Positions 36,640 through 48,409 of a stretch of 64,000 nt of DNA are shown here, piece after piece. A program made the position numbers and the translations under genes. How positions within the stretch are numbered: position 1 is the stretch's first letter; the number at the start of each line of letters is the position of its first letter. The notes under the pieces are model-generated. The model searched no databases and was not told the DNA's origin. It saw only the letters and a program-made list of their open reading frames with translations. Source of the stretch: Alitta virens (Eukaryota > Annelida > Polychaeta > Phyllodocida > Nereididae); assembly GCA_932294295.1 (NCBI GenBank), contig OW028580.1, positions 32,062,136-32,126,135 on the forward strand, given 5' to 3'.

Positions 36640-37266
36640 TCACATATAAGACCTATGTATAACCATGTATGTCAAAAATTGGATATACGTGCTCACTCAT
36701 GGCTCTGTTAATCACGTATAACTTCTTTCTACGAGTGTACATAGGGCAATAGTTAAACGCTCGCTGGACATCTGTCGCCAAGCATACGTGAGGTTTACGT
36801 GAAGCACTCTTAGACCGCTCGTAGATCGCTCGCACAGAAGATGACAGGTGGGCTACAGACGCCCGACGAGCGTTGTACAATCATTCTATGAATAGAACGT
36901 ATGTAGAACATATGTAGAACGTACGTAGAACGTAGTAGAACATACGTAGAACGTACGTAGAACGTATGTAGAACGTACGTAGAACTTATGAAGGACGCTT
37001 GCCGATGGACCCCCAAGCAAGTTACATAACAATATAAACAACACTCATAGAACGTCCGCCAAAGTTTTAAACATGTTTATGAAATTTGGCCCTCTTCACG
37101 TATGTCCGTGATTGGTCAACCGCAACCAGTAGTGATCTACAAATTAGCGCAAGTATACATAAAACGCTTGGCGGGTGAATCACGTATGGACAAGGATGAG
37201 CCAGAGTAAAACAAAATTCTATCCGTCATCATAGCTGTTATACATGATAGTGTGAACGCCCCTTAA
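36640..37266. mobile_element. TIR element, 'GACAGTGTGAACG' family, in unit 1
   Basis: Clear right end GATAGTGTGAACGCCCCTTA; the left end is decayed ('ataagacctatgtataac'). The middle (36893-36990) is a tandem array of about 11 bp, GTAGAACGTAC with variants. Absent from the matching place in unit 2 (near 55790-56250), which holds different sequence. Confidence 0.75.
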
Positions 37267-38227
37267 GTCATTCAGTGATAGCATTAAAAAAATTTCGGAA
37301 GCAGAAGTTGAACTTGCCGATTCATGGCATGAAAATGATGATTGTGTGCAAGTAACAGTTAAGGTTAATAGTGTGTGCACACATTATTTGTCAGCATAGA
37401 GGAGATAATCCCAGAGACTGCTACATGGCCCTCATTCTGCGAACTCGGACGCAAATGAGGGTGCCTGCTTGGCTACCCTTATTAGCTCCTGCCCAGTTTG
37501 TTCGTGGAGGGTTTTTGCAATGCTAGAGGAGATGAGGGCAAGATGAACCAAGTGACAGCATATGTCTACAAGGGAAAAACTTAAATTTGTGTCCAGATAA
37601 AATTTCACATGTTACTGTTGCATCTCTGAATGACAATTTTCATCCTGTGTCCTTGTCACAAATTCATATGAATATCACTGAGCCATATATGAAACAAGAT
37701 GAAACAGAAAGATGAACATATCCTAGCCATATGCCCCAAGTAATAAACCTGTTAATTTATTTTTATTTTTTCACAATGGTTCCTGTTATTGGCCTGTCAA
37801 GCTTTTGCCTGTCAATTAATATTAGAATTGTCCCAAGTGATAAATTTGTTAAAGTGTTGTCACATTTGTTTATTCCTGTTAGTGACTTGTTACTCATTAT
37901 CTCAGGCACTAAATATCAAATGTGTTATGTGAAAATTGGGCCATATCAACCCAAATAGCTCATGGAATCTGTTAAATGGTTGTTAGAGATGGAACAAATG
38001 TAAAAAAATTAAATAAGATGACAAAACCAGCTGATGTTATTAATAAGGTTGCGTAAAATGAGAGTATTTCATCTTGCCTCATACTCCCATGCAGTTACTT
38101 GTCAGGGCGATCTTGCCGATGTTGTTCCTTAGATGGAACATGAGTACAAAATATTTTATATTTATATAAGAAGTTAAGTGTTTCATCTTGCCCTCGTCTC
38201 CCCCATAATATAACTGAGTCAATGAAA

Positions 38228-38560
38228 AATGTGTAATAAAATAGCCAGATTTAGAGTAAGCTCACATAAGTTAAGAATTGAAATAGGTAGACATGAAAAC
38301 CCTATATTGCCAGCAGTTGAGAGATTATGCCTAAAATGCAATATGCATAAAATCGAAGATGAAAAACATTGTCTCATAGTATGCCCACATAAACACACTT
38401 AGTCCTGAGGACCTCTTTAAAAAAGCTAACGATCACTTAGAAAATTTTGAGCAACTAAACAAAGAAAACTAATTTCAGACCATCATGAAATCAAAAGAGC
38501 CTGAGTTGTTAAAATCCCTTGGAAAATTTCTTGTTAATATTGATGCCTAATGAATGTTTA
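38228..38560 (+). pseudogene. LINE ORF2 C-terminal relic, unit 1 only
   Basis: One frame reads RFRVSSHKLRIEIGRHENP, then ERLCLKCNMHKIEDEKHCLI and VCPHKHT before a stop: the C-terminal Cys/His block of CR1/L2-like LINEs. After a frame change EDLFKKANDHLENFEQLN and LLKSLGKFLVN follow. Unit 2 lacks all of about 38225-38990 ('ctgagtcagtgtttggaaat' at 57352), so this is an insertion in unit 1 or a deletion in unit 2. Confidence 0.8.
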
Positions 38561-39558
38561 GGTCATCATCCACCGTCAAGCATTCGCCATCACCCCCCAA
38601 ACTAGCAGTTTCTGCACTATAAGAATTTGTATATGTTGTGATCTATGTGCTTTTACATTCATGTATATAACTGTTGACTATGCCTTGTTGTATATACTCC
38701 TAATTCAAATGTTGTACTTAAATTAACATTGTGATAATGAAAAGTATTAACTGCAGTAATATATTTAGGGTTACTGTGTATACATGTGATATATGTCATA
38801 TATATATATATTTAATAAATGTATGAAATAAAACTTAATGCTCATATTACGGTGCTATTGTTTAGCAACTGGGACCGTGGATGTGTAGATAAACTATTGA
38901 TAATGTATACCTTTAACTTATATACCATATATATATAAATTGAATAGAGATTTAGTGGGTAGAAATAAACTTAGTTCACGCATATTTAATGTTTTTTAAT
39001 ATGTTTATAAGTACATAAACAGCGTGATAAAGTCCTCATATAAGCCATTATTTTAAAACGAATATGTTCTTTTCTTAATTCCATAATTATATTTTCCATG
39101 TATCAGCCAACCTACTTATGGCTTAAAGTGAATTTGCAAAAGTGACTACTCACAGGTGTATGAAACCTTTCAGACAAAATCCCAACTTTCTTTTTGATTA
39201 TAACAAATGGCTACACTGATGACTAATGTTAAACTTATCCTTGCGAATATAGGAAACTTCAAGGTTTAAATTTGTACAGAGAGGAGCTTTTATTGGTTAG
39301 AAAGTTGGGCTTTGACATTTTTGGTGACATATATGTAAAAATAAGACTTTAAAAAAGCCGACATGTATCTCGGTTTTGTTCAAACAATACTGCATACAAA
39401 TAACGAACTCCACCCTGGACCTGGTTATAGATAGGTTTTTGTGCCTAAATCAGAGTTAGGTCAATTGGATACAGTGGTATGTAATACCTCCTTGAGCAAA
39501 TTTGGATTGGTCATTATTATGCTTAAATTACATTAAAGAAAACAATGTAGACACTCAC

Positions 39559-39615
39559 CTTGTTATTGTTGATCAGACAGGTGTGAAGGAAATGTCTGAT
39601 GTTGCTTATCAGTAC
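39559..39615 (-). other. Candidate 5' noncoding exon of gene A
   Basis: The minus strand has a strong donor, ACAATAACAAG|GTGAGTGT, preceded by about 55 nt nearly unchanged in unit 2 (58735-58790). Exon 1 of gene A begins its ATG one base after a good acceptor (attcagtttcag|aATG), so an upstream leader exon is required. This is the best match I see; the 5' edge is unknown. Confidence 0.4.
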
Positions 39616-39877
39616 TGATAAGGCACTCCCATATTATATTATAGGATTCTTCTAATCGAGAAATAGGTCGCTGCTGACATCATGCACGACCAGAAAAGTA
39701 TTTCAATATGGCAACATCTCAATTTTTTTTCATTTTTTGTAAGGCAAATATTATGATAAGGCTATTCTATCCAGATTATCTTACTGTCAACAATGTTTAA
39801 AAAAAAGAGGCCTTTAAGGAAAAGAGGCCCAGCATATTTACATTATGTTAAGTTAGAATAAATCAGAAAGACTGATA

Positions 39878-40051
39878 CAGTCAACCCTCATTTATCCGGG
39901 CCTCACTTATCCGGTTCCCTCGCTATCCACACACATATTGCTGTGAACAAATCTATTTAGTGCATTTATATATATATAGTTATCTGGTTCCCTCATTTAT
40001 CCACACAGTTAACTGGGGGATGAAGGTGTGTGGATAAATGAGAGTTGAATG
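39878..40051. mobile_element. pogo/Tigger-like MITE, 174 bp
   Basis: Left end CAGTCAACCCTCATTTATCC; the right end, reversed, is CATTCAACTCTCATTTATCC. Both sides are flanked by TA (39876-39877 and 40052-40053), the target site of Tc1/mariner/pogo elements. The 'CAGTCAACC...TTATCC' terminus is typical of pogo-type elements. Found in unit 1 only. Confidence 0.8.
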
Positions 40052-40297
40052 TACCTCAGTGTAGGTCTCGTGCAGTTTGCTGATCTAGATATCTGTATTT
40101 ATCGTGAAAGACATTGAAAACTGCAGACATCACTGTTATTCAAATAATTTCCATTTTGATTTTATCATCTATTTTGATTTAATAAAAATGTATATTCTCT
40201 TTAGAATAAATATGTGATTTTAAGTCCAATTTTATATTAACTGCCAATGTAAAGTCCAAATTTCAACTTGAGAACCAGACTCAAGTGCAACCACATC

Positions 40298-40925
40298 CAT
40301 TAAGGGGCTTTCACACTGTCACAGATAAGACCTATGTATGACAACGAATGAATAATATTTTTTACTTTTATTCATCCTTGTCCATACGTTATTCATGCTT
40401 CTGGTAGCCCTTAATCATCCATAGAGAGTACAAAAGTTTTAAAACACGTTTAAAACTTTGACGGACGTTCTATGAATGAATTTTTTTATATTAGTTACTC
40501 GCTCTGGGATCAGTCGGCAAGCTGTCTACGTACGTTCTACAAACGTTCTACATACATGCGTGGCCATACGTAGCCACTGTCGAACTGTATATACTCGCCA
40601 TCCACTTGCGACCACTCGTAGAATGCTTGTGAAATGCTCGGTAGAACCCCGTCTTCCGTGCCCATCCTTGCCCAACCTTGAACCACTCGCATGGGCGAGC
40701 TACGACTGCCTCAAGGATGTCTTATGTATGCCTCACGGATGCTTGATGACGGACGATCGGCGAGTGCTTGACGGACGTGTGGCGAGCGATCTAGGACTGC
40801 TCATGTATGCTCATTAAAAAAATGTATACGTGATTAACAGAGCTACGAGTGAGGAAGCATAGACCATTTTTGACGTACATGGTCACTCGTAGGTCTTTTC
40901 CTTGACAGTGTGAACGTCCCATTAG
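40298..40925. mobile_element. TIR element, 'GACAGTGTGAACG' family (about 625 bp)
   Basis: Left TAAGGGGCTTTCACACTGTC, right GACAGTGTGAACGTCCCATT. The best-preserved full copy. It aligns with 59120-59686 in unit 2, so it was present before the duplication. Frames over it (40476-40817) reflect the ACGT-rich repeats. Confidence 0.8.
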
Positions 40926-40929
40926 AGTC

Positions 40930-41345
40930 AAATCATGACATACATGCAGTTAATTTAATTTAAAATGTCTTGTCAAATTTAACCTAGATAATTTATGCTA
41001 TATAGTGCTACCTGCCACTAAACAGAACTGTTTGTCTTGAAGGTTGAGACTACACACAGAGTTATGATCTATTGGAATGGTCAGTTCTACAGGAGGCACT
41101 ACCATCGTAGCATATGAAAAGACAATAAGATGATGTCACTACTTAATTACATTGAGACGTTACAATATATACGACGTCATTGAATAATACTTATCTGCTA
41201 TGGTGTCAGTGACCACTTGTGGTTGTTTTGCTTCCCATACATGTCATGTATTGTTTCAGTACTTCCTACAAAGGTTTATTTAAGAAATATTTAGGTCACT
41301 ACAGCTGTATTTAGTCAACCATATTTTACGGACCTAACTGTACCT
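40930..41345. mobile_element. 'CAGTTAGTTTC' family MITE remnant, unit 1
   Basis: Contains 'tgtcaaatttaacctaga', 'gctacctgccactaaacaga' and 'gtcactacagctgtatttag', ending 'acggacctaactgtac'. The unit 2 equivalents are 59720-60300 and its tandem copy. Confidence 0.55.
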
Positions 41346-42745
41346 AGCCACTGAATTATTTAAAATGTACATTATAGAATGCAGCAAGAAAAATCGACTG
41401 CATGAAAAAAAAGCAAGCAAGACTCTTTAAACATAAGCTGCGCTGCAGCTAAACCCTCAGAGAATCCCGCATAACACACAGGTAACATAAAATTGTTAAG
41501 TGTTTGTCTGACAGGCAGGAGGGCTGGCGCTACACTTTCATTTCCAGAGCAGAACTCTAATACATACTTTCGTCTCTAGAGCGAAACTACCAATGCACTT
41601 ACCCTAATGAAATTGATGATAACAAAAACCCTTTTCGAACCTCGTTCACTGAGGGTTAAAAAAGAGACCTGTATTAGACTTGTGTGATAGCATTTTATAA
41701 TAGTCAATAATAGATTCTGCTAAACAAAGATTTGTATGTTGAAGAAAAAATCTACTTAAAATGGTATAAATGACCTTTATGTATAAATATAAAACAAAAG
41801 AAAACCTTTCACTGGGTTGGATCTGTACCCTAGTTCCCCCAGCCCTACCCAACAGACCAATGCTTTAGACCACTCAGCAACTGCAGCAGGCTATAAACAG
41901 TTCAACTTTTCTGCAGTTCTTTGTTCTGAAGTAAAATTGCATAGTTACCATGCTATTCAAGCATGTCTAAAAAATGTCATTAATTTATGCAAATTTGAAT
42001 GTGGTAACTATGAACTTTCTGCCAAAATAAGCTGGAACTATGGTCACAGAGCTCACTTCCCCGAACCGAGCTAAGACAGCCTAATATGGTCATTCCTTAT
42101 ATGGTCATGCTCAAAAAGTGATAACAAAACGTTTTATTTGGATTTTAGTAGCACTGTTAAGTAGTAAATATATGAGTATAAGGTGTTATATAGATTAAGA
42201 TCTGGTACAAATATCGACTGTGTATAAACATTTATCTGACTAATCAATATAACTCACACTGCTTCATAGCTGATTATAATTATCTTGAAGTAAAAAAGAT
42301 GTGTAATGGCATCATATGATTCCTGAGTCATCAATAATATAAAAAGCAATAGAGAAAAATAAACGAAGCCATTAAAATAGCTTAATAAGTTCATGTTTGT
42401 ACTGGAGCATCATAAAAACATACAAAGAAGAGATGGGATGATAAGCTCACTAAGAGAGATTTTATAAGAAAGCTAGCAAAAAAAAATCCAAAAGGGCCCT
42501 TGTTTTTATCTACATTATCAAAGCCAAACATGATATAGTAATGAATTAAAATGCTTAGTTATGATATAGCATATGTATATAATTTGCAAGTGACTAAATA
42601 AAAGGGTCAGGGGTCATTTCTTTATAGTTGGTTTTTTATTGGTTCTATAAGCATTTTCTAAGATAACCTTTTCATTGCAGTTGGTTCACAGAAAGCGCTT
42701 GCTGTTGCATCATGGACATCATGGCTGATTATATCTTGAAGTAAA

Positions 42746-42930
42746 CAAATGGCGTTCTGTCCTGTCGAGAGATGGAGCTACGACCACACCGGTCTTGCTA
42801 TTGTTTAATGGCGTCATCCAATTGTAACGTCATCAAATGCACTGATTGACCTTTTGTTGATGACGTCATTAAACAATAGCAAGACCGGTGTGGTCGTAGC
42901 TCCATCTCTTGACAGGACAGAACGCCATTG
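42746..42930. mobile_element. 185-bp near-perfect hairpin MITE with TAAA duplication
   Basis: Left arm CAAATGGCGTTCTGTCCTGT continues for about 70 bp ('cgagagatggagctacgacc', 'acaccggtcttgctattg'). The right arm is its reverse complement with only a few mismatches, closing a loop of about 45 nt. TAAA flanks both sides (42742-42745, 42931-42934). Unit 2 has the empty site (61805-61820). A recent insertion in unit 1. Confidence 0.9.
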
Positions 42931-42999
42931 TAAAGGCATCATTTGAACAACTAGCACTTTACGTGAAGCAACTGTAATTGAATGAAAAGATAATGTCAA

Positions 43000-43115
43000 A
43001 AAGAGAGGAGGAAGAGTCCATCCATGTAACACATTTACCCCATGGGTGGGATCTTTTATTTGCCTCAGCATAGACACTGAGTACAGAAGACCTCGCTGTC
43101 TCTTGCACATGGCAT
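43000..43115. repeat. SINE-like body, 'gcctcagcatagacactgag' family
   Basis: 'catccatgtaacacatttac', 'cccatgggtgggatctttta' and 'gcctcagcatagacactgag' match 22690-22760. Right at the end of the unit 1 homology. 43116-43540 beyond it is AT-rich with nothing recognised. Confidence 0.55.
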
Positions 43116-43544
43116 TTTTATATAGCCAGCAGGTAGAACGGAAAGCTTGACAACTTCACAAATGTAACAAATGGTGGGGTATGAAATATTTTCGATTCAT
43201 ATAAACTAAAGTGTGTTTTTCCTTTTGCAACTGGAGATTGCTATCAACGATTGGATATGATGCATTGTTCCTGGGACTGTGAGAGCATTGTTTGGATTAA
43301 AAATTAAGATGAAGTTTACAGTGAAATGATAAAAAGTCGTATTACTAGTTTGGGAAGATTTGACAAACACTTCTAACACCAATCAATTTGTATGGCTTAC
43401 AGAAATCCCGGCACCATATTGCACATCCATATTGCACAGCATATTTGTTGGACCATATTCACTCCTAATTCTATAATATACAATATAGCAAATCAGGCCG
43501 TTCTAATATAACATTGACTGTACATTGCCTCGTGCAATATTAGT

Positions 43545-44271
<727 letters not shown>

Positions 44272-44537
44272 CTAAATATAATAAAAACCAATGTTTATTA
44301 CCGGGGGTACAGTGGTATATATATATTTATCTATATCTCTACCTCTCTATCCATATAATATCAATGTTAGTGTTGGCTTTGGTCAAGCAATGACAAACAT
44401 GGTCATGAAAAATATGGTAATTTATAATATACTGATTGGCTGACCAAAATCAATGCATGATATGAACTGTAAATCTCATTATCATAATGTAGATTTAATC
44501 TCTTGGCCTCCCTCTTACATAAATCCCCCCTCAAACC

Positions 44538-44553
44538 CCCCCCCCCCCCCCAT
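44538..44553. repeat. Poly-C run at the GT61 deletion/insertion point
   Basis: About 16 C where unit 2 jumps from the GT61 upstream sequence to the sequence matching 26829 onward, which is also a poly-C run in unit 1. Confidence 0.75.
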
Positions 44554-45775
44554 TGCTTTTGAGTGCTTTACTTTTGAGGGCTTTGATTTCCAGTGCTTTG
44601 CTGTTTGAGGGCTTTGGTGCAAGGTCTCACTCAGGCCCTTCTGCTCCCTGATCATATTTTATACAGAGAGTGTCTGCCTGTTATGGTTTCAAGTGGGTAT
44701 GTAGTATGTACTCTATGAGGTTTCTTTCAAGTGACTTCTGTACCAAGGCAACTTTGGTCAATACACTAGGTTATAACTGAGTTTTGTGTGGATTCTTTTT
44801 TAGCTAGAAAGTGCTGTGGTTATGTCCAATGGGACAAAGGTGAAAGTCACAAATAAAATTAAATTGTTAAAGAAATAGAGGAAAAACATGTAGTCAAAAA
44901 TACACTGAATAACTAATAGGCCTAAGTAAAAGATATTTTACAATCAATAAATACAAATTTGCCAAAAATGCATGGACTGGACAATTCCTAATTTCAAAGT
45001 TATCTGTCCCCCTGTGTACTACAAGGCCATTTCATTATTGCGGGATTTGACATGTGTTCTGGAACAATTTTATGATTCTTCTATTCAAATCTATGCTTGG
45101 AGAAAATCTGCAGTTCTAACTCTCTTGAGTAGCTCTTTCAACCAAACCTTCGGATTTGTGTTCTTTTGTTGGATCACAAAAATGATGACTGGTGAACTGG
45201 ATAACGTATCTGAAACAGGATAATAAAAACATTAATAAATTCTCAAAATTTGACCTTGGAACATAACTCAAAGGTCAATAAAACGATCCCATGCCCAATT
45301 ATGTCTAAAATGTTGTTTTTGTGCTTTTAATATTTTGGGTCTTATTGTCATCAGTAATATAATGATGGCAAATTTTACAGCATTTCATATCTAAATTACA
45401 ATATTTTCACCTCTAAACTTCATTTTGATATTTATATCATACTTTTATACACTGGGTTATGCCAACTTATCCTATATTGCAAACAAATATATCAATCTGT
45501 CATGTAGCCAGTTTTGGTAGTCTAAAGAATATTTTCTTACTATTAAATCTGCATATCTAATGTGCTTTGGAAAAAAAGGTAAGGTGATTTTAACTAAATT
45601 TTATTAGCTATCTGCACCTGAGAGATGGTGAACTGGATTACATATGCACACATGAAAATTGACTAATTAGCTCTGTGTATTTAGTTAGTGAAATCACTGA
45701 AATAGCAGTTATATGTTAAGGTGATTGGAATATGCAATGAGTGCCTGGGGACCTACGATCTCAAACAGTAATTTA

Positions 45776-46130
45776 TGAAAATTAAAAGTTCAACAAAACA
45801 AAGCTATTCGAGCATTATTTAATATTAACAAGAGAACAAGACTTCAGCCATATTACAGAAAAGCTAATATATTGACCGTAGAAAGCCTTATTGACCTGTC
45901 TCTACTTAAAATCTCTTATATATATATATTTTTTACTATATAATCAATTTTAAATTGTTAAACATCAAAGGGGATACATCCACCCTTCGGTAATGGTATT
46001 TTGTAAATACTCGGATGTATCCCCTTGCAACACATTATATTTTTATTATTATATCACTTTGCTTTTATTTATACTTGTAAACCAATGTACCGGCGTGTTG
46101 GAAAGTAATAAAATGTCTACACAAATGTGC
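45776..46130 (+). mobile_element. LINE 3' end, unit 2 only
   Basis: The frame reads KLKVQQNKAIRALFNINKRT, then RLQPYYRKANILTVESLIDL SLLKIS, the end of an RT thumb. About 60 nt on is a hairpin with perfect 14-bp arms, AAGGGGATACATCC (45968-45981) and GGATGTATCCCCTT (46013-46026), then a tail ending 'ggaaagtaataaaatg'. Unit 1 lacks the insertion (near 28040-28055). A different LINE family from the 28.6- and 29.3-kb relics. Confidence 0.8.
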
Positions 46131-46932
46131 CACCATGGAGGTAATTTATAGATTTAAGTACTTGTACCGTAAGTCATTTTTTGTTTCGCTTGGTTTGTTT
46201 ATTAATATCTACTGCATTACTGGTATATTTTTTAAGTGCATTATTGCTTCGTAACATTTTTTCTTTCAAATAAATGCATTATGTCTATTGACATGAATAT
46301 TAAATAGGCATTTAACAATTGTTTCCTGATGCTAACAAAAATGTGTCAGTCTAAATATACAGTAGGCCTAAAATGAGTGTATCAGCGTCAGAGCTTCCAA
46401 ACTTGTGCTAAAGTAATCCATCCCACGTGATTTAACATGTCACACATTCTGGCAAAATCTACGCCTCTAATCCACAGTAATTTCAACCGAGGAATTGATT
46501 AATCCTCCAGTTAAGATGTTGCCTAGGTGTTAGCGCGTTTCATGCTAACTTCTTTGTTTGCTTCATTTCCATAGTAATATTTTTGGATCAATATTGAATG
46601 AATGAGTTTCATTTTAACATTATTTTTCCACCAGCTAGATTTTCATTGGTTGCATAATATATATATATAGTGTTAACAGGGCGTTAGCCTTGCCAACTAA
46701 GATAAGATAAGATGAGATAAAGTTTATTTATTGCTGGACAGGAACAAACCAGAAAACATAAATAAAACTTTTTGCTGACATAAAATGAGTAAATGAAAAG
46801 TACAATGAGGAGTGAGATGACAAATAAATAAATAGCATAATGTTAAATTAAAACCATTGATAGAAACTCTTGGCTCAAAGTAGACCGATCCATCAGTCCC
46901 TTCATTAGATATGTGGCTCACAGCAAGAATTC

Positions 46933-47166
46933 TCAGAACTTTGTCACATATTTATGATGTGACTCATGGCTCAATTTAGTGATGAAATATTCTGGCAATA
47001 ATCCATGAACAAATTTACAACAGAATTTTAAATTATGCAGTGCACATAAATCCCTAATTTCAAGAATTCCATCATTTAAAAAATGGGACTGGTGTGTAAT
47101 TATAAGTGTTATTTGAAATCTTGATAGCCTTTCTCTGTAACTTTGCCAAACGACCTGAAGCACCAT
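46933..47166 (-). pseudogene. LINE C-terminal relic, unit 2 (tandem copy at 48447-48680)
   Basis: The minus-strand frame gives SYRERLSRFQITL, LEIRDLCALHNLKFCCKFVH and LLPEYF, the region after the RT thumb. Same insertion as 28600-29150, but here a deletion of about 400 bp fuses it directly to the plus-strand RT fragment at 47167. Confidence 0.7.
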
Positions 47167-47400
47167 TGTATGGATGAATTACTGAATAAACTAAAAAATG
47201 AGGACACTGGGTGTTTGCTGGGTGTACACTTTGTTGGCTGTGTTGGATATGTAGATGACTTGACTCTTATCTGCCCTTTTGCAAAGGGACTATAAAATAT
47301 GTTGCATACATGTAAAGCCTATGCATCAGAATATGGGGTTTTATGCAACCCAACTAAAAACTGTTTGTGTGTTCTTATCCAGAATTAATGGATAGTTTAC
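47167..47400 (+). pseudogene. LINE RT-core relic, unit 2 (tandem copy at 48681-48914)
   Basis: MDELLNKLKNEDTGCLLG and GCVGYVDDLTLICPFAKGL, then a stop at the next codon. YVDD keeps the catalytic aspartates that unit 1 has lost (YIYD), but the stop and frameshifts make it dead as well. Confidence 0.75.
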
Positions 47401-48409
47401 CCTGAGATGTATCTAATTGGATACAAAGTAGATACTGTATCAAACATTAAGCATCTTGGTTACCTTTCAAGTGACCTCAGTGAAGCCAATGAGAACAGAA
47501 AAAGGTTGACCTGATGACATGGAAGGACGCTTCAACTCAATGTGTCAAATTCTGCAAATGCGCCCCCTGCTCTGACAAGGAAACATTTTTCTTCCATTGC
47601 AGTCACTTATATGGATGTGAGGCTTGGGAATTTTCTGAAAAGTGTGAGTAATCTCAACGTCATGTTGAATCAGTGTGTGAGAAAGTTCCTCATCTTATGG
47701 ACTGTCCCCATTCATGGGATCTAATTTCAAAGAGGTTTCTCTCATTATTAAAGTCAATGATGATCTCAGGCAATGCCATAATTTGATATGTGGCTCAAAA
47801 CTGTGCCTCATATTATATGTTAAATTGCTCATCTAAAGTGTCATATTACAAATGCAGCGAAATTGACCTTGCGACAATTCAAGCGAATGAAAATGAAAGA
47901 GACAATTCTATTTCATTAATATTTCTCATAATGAGAGACTCTTCAATTTAAATCAACTATATATACTATATAAATAATAATTGATATTTTCTACATTGTA
48001 TCATATCAAGTACACCATTTATGTGTGTGATTAAAGATTATATATGTATATATAATTATATTTACATGCGCTTGGAATTTTAAATTATTATCAATCATTA
48101 GAGCTAGAAAGGTTAAATTATTTTACCTCTTTGGAGTGGTAAAAAGCTTGCACAATATACTACAAATAGGCTGAAATGGAGTGATTAGAATGAACAGATT
48201 CAAATCCAGTTGATACCCATCATCAGTAGATATATACACCAGGGCCATGCCACAAAACTACCTTTGGTGAAAACTTTAATGCTCTTAATGGTGCTGTGAT
48301 CTTGACAGGTGTTAAAATGCATTGTCAAAAACACAATTAGATTTAAAAAAAATTAAAAAAACGGTGGTATATTCCAACTGTGACGTTTCTCCCAGAGTGG
48401 GAAACTCAG

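Larger units (their letters stand above)
24443..43000. repeat. Segmental duplication, unit 1
   Basis: Matches 44387-61890 in the same order and direction. Blocks: 24443-24583 with 44387-44520; 26826-29000 with 44530-47150; 29396-30735 with 47166-48409 (or its tandem copy up to 49923); 30735-36630 with 49924-55790; 37264-38225 with 56250-57355; 38995-43000 with 57367-61890. Gaps are insertions or deletions described elsewhere. Aligned exon 2 of genes A and B differs at about 13 of 165 positions, so the event is not recent. Edges are estimates by eye. Confidence 0.85.
46896..48409. repeat. 1,514-bp tandem duplication, copy 1
   Basis: Near-identical to 48410-49923. By eye about six substitutions separate the copies (for example ttgtcacat/ttgttacat, gtgcctcat/gtgccacat). 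Contains a minus-strand LINE fragment joined to a plus-strand RT-core fragment. Confidence 0.95.

Noticed and set aside
36810..37016. Frames with YVRSTYVL repeats (also 40476-40817, 59290-59646, 62020-62427)
   Set aside because: They lie inside the ACGT-rich TIR element and reflect its short internal repeats, in both strands at once.
42814..43110. 98-residue minus-strand frame
   Set aside because: Spans the hairpin MITE and a SINE-like repeat; missing from unit 2.
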